Shown here in pieces: positions 50,574 through 59,796 of a stretch of 64,000 nucleotides of DNA. The position numbers were made by a program, and so were the translations under genes. Positions within the stretch are counted from its first letter, which is position 1; every line of letters starts with the position of its first letter. The notes beneath the pieces are model-generated. The model searched no databases, was not told where the DNA came from, and saw only the letters and a program-made list of their open reading frames with translations. Source of the stretch: Agelaius tricolor (Eukaryota > Chordata > Aves > Passeriformes > Icteridae); assembly GCA_023055355.1 (NCBI GenBank), contig JALJCS010000004.1:17700001-17764000 (forward strand). Reading direction: 5' to 3'.

Positions 50574-50709
50574 AGCATCACAGAAAATTCTGAGTTTGAA
50601 GGGAACCAGAAGAATGATCAAATCCAACTCTTAAGCGAATGGCCCTTACAAGGATCAAACCCACCACCTTGATGTTACTAGCACCAGGCCACAACCAAAC
50701 TGGGCTAGT
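50574..50709 (-). mobile_element. tRNA-Ile/CR1 SINE (TguSINE1-like)
   Basis: Read on the minus strand, 50709 down to about 50637 is a tRNA-Ile-derived head. TAGCCCAGTTTGG resembles box A of the TAGCTCAGTTGG type (50695-50707). GGTGCTAGTAACATCAAGG corresponds to the anticodon arm, where AAT has become AGT. GGTGGGTTTGATCCTTGTAA holds box B (50651-50661), with the CpG of GGTTCGA decayed to TG. The remaining 60 bp (about 50635 to 50574) is a CR1-like tail ending in a TTCTGTGATG-type octamer. This head-plus-tail design is that of TguSINE1, a SINE known from songbirds, transcribed by RNA polymerase III and mobilised by CR1 proteins. It is not a functional tRNA gene: stems are mismatched and no terminator run follows the head. 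Confidence 0.85.
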
Positions 50710-50752
50710 TTATATATCTACGTATATATATCTATATATGAAATATATAATA
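50710..50752. repeat. AT-rich degenerate microsatellite
   Basis: Mostly TATA/TATC units (TTTATATATCTACGTATATA then TATCTATATATG and further ATAT). It sits directly beside the 5' end of the SINE head, so the insertion may have landed in an AT repeat or the repeat may have grown beside it. Confidence 0.8.
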
Positions 50753-50879
50753 CAAGTTTTGCTTGTGCTAGTACCAGTCCTAAGAAAATCTCTCATGCAG
50801 AAACAGACAGGAAAGTCTGAAGGAGCTCTTCTCACTGCCTAACAAATTCTCTCTCTTTAAAATTCCCAAGTTTTCTGGT

Positions 50880-51443
50880 GTGATGCCACCCTGTCCTGGG
50901 GTGCATCAGGCACAGCATGACCAGCCGGGCAAGGGAGGGGATTGCCCTGCTCTGCTCTGCACTGGGGTGGCCTCACCTCGGGTGAGATATTGTATCACCC
51001 AAAACTGGGGGCAATTTTGGGTGGTACAATATAAAAAAGATATTAAGCTATTAGGGAGTGTCCAAAGAAGGGCAACAAGGACAAGAGAGGATCGCGAGGG
51101 AAAGCCTTACAAGGAGCAGCAGAGGTCACTTGGTTTGCTCAGCCTGGGGGAGACAGTAGAGACCTCCTTGCAGTCTGTGATTTCCTTGCTCGGGAGGGGA
51201 AGAGGAGGGGCAGGCACTGATCTCTTCTCTCTGGTGATCACTGACAGGACCCAAAGGAAGAGCCTGAGGCTGAGGGTGTGCTGGGGGGGCGGGGGGGCGT
51301 TTAGGTTGGATATTAGACAAAGGTTCTTCCCTCAGAGGGTGGCTGGGCACTGGAGCAGGCTCCCCAGGGAAGTGGTCACAGCGCCAGCTGGACAGACAGA
51401 GCACATGGAGTGCTTCGACAATGCTCTCAGGCATATGGTGTGA
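50880..51443 (+). pseudogene. CR1 ORF2 C-terminal remnant
   Basis: A 187-codon frame stays open across the CR1 copy. Residues from about 52 onward match the end of CR1 ORF2: VQYKKDIKLLGSVQRRATR, then LGLLSLGETVE, and finally FRLDIRQRFFPQRVAGHWSR and LPREVV. This is the stretch downstream of the RT domain that ends the ORF2 protein. The first 50 residues are in a different frame relative to CR1, and the middle (around the G-run) is shifted and shifted back. The open frame is thus a patched remnant and not a gene; the RT and endonuclease domains are absent. Confidence 0.8.
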
Positions 51444-51532
51444 TTCTTGGGCTGTTCTGCACATGGCCAAGGGTTGAATTCAATGATCCTAATAGGTGCC
51501 TTCCATCTCAGCATGTTCTATGAATCTATGAA
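50889..51532 (+). mobile_element. CR1 LINE, J-like, 5'-truncated
   Basis: Plus-strand CR1 3' end of about 640 bp. Landmarks in order are the CAGCATGACCAGCCGGGCAA segment, GTGTCCAAAGAAGGGCAACA, TTTAGGTTGGATATTAGACA, GGTGTGATTCTTGGGCTGTT, TTGAATTCAATGATCCTAAT, and the terminal TTCTATGAATCTATGAA octamers at 51516-51532. The GATTCTTGGG plus TCAATGATCC combination is typical of the J/E-type CR1 tails abundant in passerines. It is GC-richer and better preserved than the other copies. A G7-C-G7 run at 51283-51297 looks like an expansion of the normal G-rich stretch before TTTAGGTTGG. Confidence 0.93.
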
Positions 51533-51813
51533 GTTGCATTTGTCCCTTTCATATTGAGCTACAGAAAAAGATTGGTATCTGCAGACAGGGAAAGCTAGAG
51601 GTCAGTGTGCTAAGTAAGAAAGCAAAGATAACCCCTGAGTTTAGCTATACTTCTGAGCATAATCAGCATCACAAAAGGCCATATAACTAGCATCCTTTGA
51701 TAGCTGTCTTTTAGATCCCTTTTCAAATAACCAAATAACACATGCATCTGTCTGTATTACCTGATGTAGCTTTTATCGCACGTGCAGACTGACTCCTAGA
51801 AACGCTCCCTTGG

Positions 51814-51891
51814 ATGTTTTGATTGATTTAATGTTTTAATTGATCTACTTGTTTTAATTGATCTTTTAATTGATGTTTTAATTGATCTACT
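51814..51891. repeat. Degenerate AT-rich minisatellite
   Basis: Variants of a unit built on TGTTTTAATTGATCTACT are repeated four to five times with lengths of 11-19 bp (near 51814, 51832, 51850, 51863 and 51875). Unit-length variation suggests slippage plus point decay. Confidence 0.85.
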
Positions 51892-54800
51892 GCTTCACAT
51901 GTTTGTGCTGAAAATACACAGGCCAAAGGTTTTATTATGTTATCCAGAAATGTACCACTAAACTTTGCATGTTACAGAAAGATAAAATGTTTGGGAGAGA
52001 GTGACATGATTAAAAGTTTAGGAGAGTGATAGATTTCTGAGAATAGTGAATTAGAAAATACAAGAGGGATTATTTTGTTCTGCTTCCTCTGCTGTCAGCA
52101 TGATGTAGTGCAAGACACCAGCTTTCTGTTTCCAAATTATGGAAATGTTAGTTCCTTTGCTACAGTTTGACTGCCAGAGCAAGGTAAAACCAGACACGTT
52201 TGTCTTTTTAGTATAATTTTTCTCAGCAATTTTATTTACCCATGCAATCTCATCCATGAGCAACCCAGTAGGATTCAGGTTTTAAACTCAGAGGGTAACA
52301 TCTCAAACATTTTTTCTGCTCTTTTTAATAACACAGACTGCCAAATTTTACCCAATGACCTGTGAACCAATACTGTGAACTTATTAATGAAGCTTGTTTT
52401 TCCTTCTACCTGGTGTGATGTTTGACAAGACAGATGCTGTGAATGGCAATATTAATGCCAACCAAGTTCTGTTACAGGTACCTGTTTTGCAGCTAAAACA
52501 AACAGCCAGAACTTGTTCAATATATACTTAGACAAGTATGACAATCCTTGTAAAGAAGGATGTATTGAACTGATTTTAAAATGTCATAAGGGAAAATAAG
52601 GTGGGCTAATCACCACACAATAAATGGGATAGAAAGTAGATGAACACAACCTGATCCCCACACTAATTTTAACAGCAACTTATCACAAATATTCTCTACT
52701 TAAAAAAATAAGTCATATTAATGCTAACATGGTACTTTATCATCACCACTAAATAAACTTATATAATCTTAAAGATAATTTTACTGACTGTGAAGCATTG
52801 CTATTTTTTGTATTTTGCTGTCATTGATTCTGTGGTGGATTTATATCACTGTATTTCAGTGGGTTTATATCAGTGTAAGGGAACAGCTCACAGCCCTTGC
52901 TGTTTCATAGTACACTATTTTCATTTACTGTTCTGAAGTTATTGGTTGAGATGAGCTTCTCTGAAAAGTAACATAGCTAAAACCAGCAACAACAATCTAT
53001 TACAGTAGATCTTAATCACAAATCACAAATGTCTTGACAAAGTCTAGTTACTGTCACTGTAGGAAAAGATCACTTAGAGTTTGTTGGAGGTCTGGTGTGC
53101 CAGAGAACAGCCATCACTCTGTCTGCTGGGAAAGCTACTCTGCTGCCATGCACCATACATGGAAGACAAAGATGTAATTATTTCCAAAATAGATATTGGG
53201 GTTACACATATTAATTCATATTTTCATGTGTCTTTGTGTGGAAAGAATCAACTGGAGTGCCAAACACCAACCATTTGCGCTTCCTCAATTCCAAAAAGGA
53301 ATTGTATCTGTAGGCCAAGACAAACCAGTCTGGAAAAAAACTGAAGACAAAAATAATTTGTTTACCCATGTTCTCCAAAATAACAGGCTCCATCAGCAAC
53401 TGTGTATTTTTATTGCCCCTGCAAACCTCACAGTATTTCTGACACTTCTGCACTATTTCATAAAAATCTGTTCTAAGTATGGAATTTCTTCTTGTATTGC
53501 CCCAGGTGAAGACCAGGAAGTGATCACCAGATAATCCTGTATTGTATGACAAATTAGTCACCCTACTGCAAATGTGTCTGACAGCTGCTTTGGAAGAGCT
53601 GGACATCACCAAGTGTCTGATGGCATAATTTTAAATCAATGGGGTTTGATTTTCTGTGCTTGAAAGTCCAGCACTGTTGGCTCTCTTGACAGCAGATCCA
53701 AGCATGTAAAGGGCTCCAATCTGTGTGTCTTCTTAAATGCAGTGACATCAACCTAAACCAGTCACAGAGGCTGATATTTCTTCTGTGATGATGGCATATC
53801 CTCCTAGATTGACAAGTCAGAGTTCTCTTAGTTTTTTTGAAAAATATGCCAGAAAATACTACTAGTGTTGTCCAATGCCACTGTTATTCTATTCTTTCTT
53901 ACTTCCTTATTTTACATTTCTCCCACTCACTTCTTATAAATCAGAGCTGCATTGATCATCATAATTTCCAAAGGACAGTTAATCACATAAGGAGAAAGGA
54001 AAAGTTGGGACAACTTTTTTCATAGATTGCAACTTTTCTGTTGTTTGTCAATGAATTCAAGCATCTAATAAAAATTGTAGGGTTTTAAACGATTTCAAGT
54101 GGATGAATCATATTCTAAGTTAGAAATAATGGCAGAAATTGTTCATGAAAATTATATTAAAATCAAGAAAAAAAATTACCTGTGCTCCTACGTTCAGATA
54201 GTTTTATAGCCCAGTGACTATAGAGCTGCCTCAATCACTTAAAAAAGACCTGATTGTATTTTCTGAATATATAGAGTTTATTTCTGTCTTTTCAAAAATC
54301 ATTTTTCTGCTGTCTCTTGGTTTTACCCTGAAGAAACAAATCAGTTTCCTCAGCATCCCTACAGTCATTTGTTTGGAAAAATTCTAAAAACTCTCACTAA
54401 AATAAAAATATTCAGCAGTCATCATTTCAAAACAGTGTGCTAGGAAAAAAACAGATTTTCTCACTTATTCTTGAGCTTCAGCACTTGTGTGACAGTTTCA
54501 GCTTTTTCTGTGGTCAATGGAGAGTGACAAGGGCTTTCCATCATTACAGAGGAGAAGTCTGTCACCTGCCTTTTACACCACTGATGCCCATGCAACAAAT
54601 GTCACTCATAATGTAGAGTTTATTTAAGGGAGGCCACATTAAGGGCTTATGAAGCAGTGTAAGAGCAATTAAAAATGCAATTTTTATGCTTGCTCATACT
54701 AACAGTTTCTGTCATCTTCTTGAAACACCTGTGGAAAAAACCATAATTTTGCTACACATTCTTTTATTTTTCCTCTATCTACTGTGTTAGTATTATGAGC

Positions 54801-57800
54801 TAAACTTTAAGTTATCTGTCATGTGACCTTGCATTTTTACTGTCATGGTTGTGTTGTGAGGATGTTTTCTGTTATCCTAGGAACTGTTGCCAAGACCATG
54901 CATTATACAAACCCTTTTTTTCCCTCCTGTCTGAACCTGCCATTAAGGTGCTTGAAATATCTATTTGAATTGCTGGAATTCTCTTGGATTCCCAGAATCT
55001 TTGCTCTCAGCTTTCTCTCTTCCTGAAACAGAAGACTAGATGTTGTTAAAGCATATAAATATCTGTGTAGAATATGGTGTTTTAATTAATTTCAGAGTGG
55101 GACTTTACGTACTTTCAGAAATGGAGAGCAAGGAATGAAATAACTCATACATATTGCAACTCCTGACAGATTCAAGAGTCATACTCAACATCTGATGGTT
55201 CACAGATTTGTATACAACTCTGGCTAAGTGTAATAACATTGTGTTGCAAATTCATGCTTCTTTTTCAGTTCTAGGACTTGTGCTCTTGGCTGCAAAATGT
55301 TCCGTCATCAACCTTAGGCTCAGTTAGTATACAGTCTGGTAATTATAGCACTCATTTTCTTAGGAATTGAAAAAGATTAATGAAAATCCCTGAGGCTAAG
55401 ATGAGCATGCAGTCCAGCTTTCCTGATGCTGAATGAATGTTCCTGACATTACAGGAGTGAATGAAAGGTTGGAGTTCAAAGTCCGTTTAAAGTCCCACCA
55501 AGTACCTTTGTGTTTATTCCATATTTTACAAAGCTGTAATTATGTATGGATAATGTTGAATGCTGTGACTATTTTCTTTTTATTTTTTATTGTACTTTTT
55601 TTAGTGGAAAATACATTTGTAATGGTCTCCAAATGTGCACAGGTGACACAGGTTTTTAAAATTATTATCAGCTTGTGAATTTTAGGACAGGTCATCTTTT
55701 CCCCCTAAACACTTCACTGTACTCTTCAGAGACTTTAAATCCTAAAGCTGTGGTGATAAAAAGCATTGAGTTTTTTTGAACTGGTATGATTTAACTTTGT
55801 GATAAATAATATCACATGGTTTACATAAGGCAAAGTGGTTTTGTATCTTTGTTATGCTGGTTTATTTTGTTCTTCAGGCTAAATTCCAAAGGGCAGGATC
55901 ATAGTGGAGAGTTACACACGCAGAAAAAGGACTAATTGGCTGATTTTTTTCAAAGTTAATACCACATCATAACAACTTCCCTCTTTTAGATGTGCAACTT
56001 GAAGTGCTAATTGAAACATTTAGTCAATTTTTTGCTGTTAAAATAATCATAACAATTATCCCTGAAACAATCTCAACCCAAAATGTATTCTTAGTTGCTT
56101 TTACAAATTAAACATGCATTGTAATAATCACCCTGCCTATAGTGTTGACGTTTGTAGCACACATTATTTGATAAATGCTTCATCTTTGACAGAAGTATTT
56201 TAGGAATTGCTAGGAAACTCACAGGGGAAGCACCAAAAATTAAATTTTCTGATGGTATTCATCTGACTAATCTAAATGGAAATGTCTCAAGATTAGAGTT
56301 TCCCTTTGTATAGAGGAATATAAGAACTCGCTGAATATGATTCCTCTCACCTTCAAGTAGACACTAAAGTAATACTGATAGTCATGTTCTGCTTTCCCCT
56401 GACTGGTGTGACTTGGTAGACGTTTATATAAAAATGTTTATAATTAGGTGGGACAAAACCTAGCAACTGCCTTTACAGATAAATCCCACAGGACTGATCC
56501 ACAGTTCACCAAAGTCCATGCAAGGCTGTTTATTCAATTCTCTGGGTCAGAGATCATTCTTTTCTTAATGAAAGATATAATGAAATAAAGAATAAGTGTT
56601 GTATTTCTTGAGCTCAGCTGCCAGAATTTTTTCAGAATTCTGGCACAGCTATGGAAATGCATTAGGGATGTAAGAAAGCATTTTCTCACATTAGTCATTG
56701 GATGTACATTTGGGTATTTGCCATTTTCATTTCAATTCTTGATTTATCAAGAGAAAGCCAACTAAATCAATTCTCTTTTATTTATTTAGTAAGGGAAAGC
56801 ACTGTTTTAACATATGGAAGCCTTGGAAACATTCCAGGAAAGGAAAAGGTTTGACTGAAGACAGGCACATACAGACTGTACTTCCCAAGTACTGCTTGGG
56901 TAGGGATGTGCAACTCTGACTGCTCAAAAAAAAAATGTACCAATGCATGTGAAAAAGCAGCACTCACTTGTGTTATCAGCAGTGCTACAAATGATTCTGT
57001 ATAAACATTATACATATGGCTCTTGGGTCACACAGAGCACAGACAGCCAAGGCTTCCACTGACAGAAACAAATGTTCTGTGTCACCAGGAAAGGTCTCAG
57101 AACATGGCATGGACAGGGCTCTGTGAAGAGATCAGGAAAATACATGCTAGTACCAGCCAAAAAAAAAACTTGTCTGTTTCAAACCAGCCTGTGTTTTGAG
57201 TGGTCCAATGTTGTTTCCACAAAGCAAATTACTGCACATTCTGTACATTTCAACTGCAGGTGGTTGATATCACCAACTGCAAGATATATCACAAACCTGA
57301 AGACTCTTGAGGGATTATTATCCTCAAGTAGGCTAGGTCACACTTCTAGCTGCTGTTTCAGCATTTAATTACCTAAGCATCATGATCTGGATTTGGAGAA
57401 GCTAGAGAAGGTTGTTCATACAGAACTAAAGTCATATTTCGTCTTGGTATTGCTGTATCCTTCTGAGACCTCCAGGTCACATATTATTAAAGAGGTTCTT
57501 TTCATGTTGGTTACAGAATTGTTTTGAGCTCCAGGGATGGCATTGCAGTAATGCTGGTTGTAAGAGTTCTCTAGAGCCTTTAAATTGAGATACAATGGCT
57601 GATAGGAAAAAATAACAAATCCTGTCTTATTTTCTTAACAGAAGGTCATACTTGACAGAATATCTATTTGTTGTGAATAAATATCTTTGTGCAATTTTCC
57701 ATATTTTCCATATCTGATTGTAGCTCTCATTAATTTTGTTTCAAGATCACTACACCCCATATGTATCAATAGAATTCTGTCTCTATATGAATAATTATTA

Positions 57801-59068
57801 CTTATTAGTGAATGTCATAAGTCAAATTTTCAGATGCCTGACTAGAATTTGTAAGCATTTGGCTCCACTTTTAGTAAAAAATCATGGAGACTGTACAGAA
57901 GTTCTGTTCCTCGTGTTTTTATTAGATAATGTTGCTGCAGTGTTGAGAGAATATTTGTGTGGAACAATATGACAAACGTCACCTATCAGCTACAAATGCA
58001 GACTAATAAATCATGAGGTGTCTTAGCTGAGGGATCAGTAACACTGGAGAATCTCAACATGAAAACTAAAATCTCATACACTAAAAAATGTAAATAGTTG
58101 GAAGAAAGCAGCAGAAAATGCATACTTTCCAGGAATAGCCTGGAATAGCCTAAAACAAGTTCAATAGAGTAGCAGAGTAGCCTGCTTTTCTTGCTTTCTT
58201 GCTTTTTGAGATCAACAGTGCCTCCAAAGCATGAGAGAGGAGGTAAACTGCTCTGCTGAAACTCTTGATTTTCACCTAAAAATCCAAATGTCTGCATATA
58301 AAGCAAACATTTAAAAGACCCAACAACGACAATGAAAACACAGGAAAAATAATGTATGAATTTTAAATAAATACTAATATTGGTATCTTCCTAGCCTTAA
58401 TTAAGTCATTTTGTGTTTTCTATTAATTATGAAGAGTTATGTACTGCAGTCACAATGAGTCAAGCAGTTTTACAGGTAAATTTCTATTTCTAGATCATTA
58501 AATGACAGAATTATTTGAAGCTTCCTAAATATCCAGTAATGGTATGACCTTACAAAATCCAGTGCAGTTTAACTTAACCAGAAAAAATGCAGTATAGTTT
58601 ATACTGTCAAAGAAACAATGCAAATTTTTCCTCAAAACTGACAGTGACTGAATTTTAACATAATTTTTACAAGTTCCTGAAAGGAAGTAAGTAGGCTGCA
58701 AATAATAATCAGCATTACCCCTTTTGATGTAGCTGAGTTAAAACCCTGCATCTTGTGGATTATTCTGGTTAGGAAGAAACGTAAGTGATGAGTATTTTAG
58801 ACAAAAGTCTGTCTGTATGCAAGAATATTTGTGAGAGGAGGTGTTAAAAAAAATCACAATTCCTATACTTGACTCTTCAGATCTCTCTCAGTCATCAGTG
58901 TAGTATATAGTAGAGATAATTCATGCTATTGATGTATAAAATATTGTAAAATCCCAACCATGTCTTTTGACTATCCTGGCCAGGAGCAGCTGTCTTATCC
59001 AGATACAACTAGTTTCCGGACATGCATTAAGATAAACATGGATGCTTTAACGTAAGAATAGAGGCTTC
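51892..59068. other. Unassigned AT-rich single-copy DNA
   Basis: About 7.2 kb without any supported gene or identifiable transposon. Frames of 112 and 133 codons overlap on opposite strands at 53196-53612 and have no recognisable homology. A 9 bp inverted repeat (GCCAGAATT / AATTCTGGC) lies at 56620-56644. Confidence 0.5.
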
Positions 59069-59286
59069 CAGGATGATAATTGCTGGTTTCCCTGCCGATT
59101 ATCGAGATAGTCAGCGGCACCAACCTGATACATGTGAATGACTACACGGCTTCTCCGGAGTCGATTGACAACAACGAGACACCTGGACGGGGCCTTTGTC
59201 CACCTCTGCACATGGAAAGCAACAGCGATGCATGTGAAGAGACACAAAGAAAATTTGGTCATCTTTGCCTCGGGCAGAATAAACTG

Positions 59287-59293
59287 TATAAAA
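59287..59293 (+). promoter_or_regulatory. TATA box of the LTR
   Basis: TATAAAA followed by a GC-rich CCGCGCTGCC stretch, about 150 bp upstream of the polyadenylation signal. In an LTR this would place transcription start near 59315-59320. Whether it is active is unknown. Confidence 0.55.
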
Positions 59294-59441
59294 CCGCGCT
59301 GCCTGGAGCCGTGAGCGTGAACTGGGGGGACTCTGACATTCGGAGGTCAGGTCCATGTTCACCTGGCGCTGAACCCGGGCTCACACTGTCTCTTTGGCTG
59401 TGGTGGTTTCGAAGACCAAACTTCGGTCTCGCAGACAAATT

Positions 59442-59447
59442 AATAAA
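59442..59447 (+). terminator. LTR polyadenylation signal
   Basis: A canonical AATAAA followed by a T-rich stretch (TTTGCTAAATTTTCTT) that could act as the downstream element. It sits near the 3' edge of the CpG-rich LTR, which implies a short U5. Confidence 0.5.
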
Positions 59448-59494
59448 TCTTTGCTAAATTTTCTTATAAGTTGGCTCACGATTTGATCATCAGG

Positions 59495-59759
59495 GAGCAC
59501 AAGAGGTGAAAATATGAGCTATATCTAGCCCTATGACAAAATCCATAACTGACTTCAGTTGGGACTAAGATTTCATTTGAAGAGGAGATCCGTAGAAGTG
59601 CTGATATATTAATCTCTTGACAATCTGATTGGCTCAAAATAATGTTTCCTTGTTCAAAATACAGTGAAGTGTAGTTTTTAAATAAACCCATTAAAGTATC
59701 TAACAGATGGTCATTATCTTCTTAATAATGTTCAATTATTCATGCAAATATATAATAAT
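59495..59759. other. Unassigned DNA downstream of the LTR
   Basis: The sequence returns to the CpG-poor, AT-rich background. I see no primer-binding site or gag-like frame, which supports a solo LTR upstream. Confidence 0.5.
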
Positions 59760-59796
59760 ATATAATGATTCTGTGATCATTATATGTTGATCACAG
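59760..59796. repeat. Two overlapping inverted repeats
   Basis: ATATAATGAT (59760-59769) pairs with ATCATTATAT (59776-59785) around a 6 nt loop. CTGTGATCA (59771-59779) pairs with TGATCACAG (59788-59796) around an 8 nt loop. The two hairpins share bases, so only one can form at a time. Confidence 0.85.

Larger units (their letters stand above)
59073..59490 (+). mobile_element. Probable young solo LTR, CpG-rich
   Basis: A block of about 400 bp contains around twenty CpG dinucleotides in a neighbourhood almost devoid of them. On the plus strand it has a TATA box (TATAAAA, 59287-59293) and a polyadenylation signal (AATAAA, 59442-59447), in the order of U3-R-U5. The outer ends form a short inverted pair, ATGAT (59073-59077) and ATCAT (59486-59490), flanked by CAGG on both sides (59069-59072 and 59491-59494), which could be a 4 bp target duplication. 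These edges are my best guess and not certain. A 125-codon frame (59080-59457) lies inside the LTR and is not a gene. No gag, pol or env sequence adjoins it, so it is probably a solo LTR of an endogenous retrovirus. The family is not identified. Confidence 0.72.

Noticed and set aside
59080..59457. 125-codon frame that could be taken as a novel gene.
   Set aside because: It lies wholly inside the CpG-rich probable LTR between and across its TATA box and polyadenylation signal. The low stop frequency comes from the GC content.
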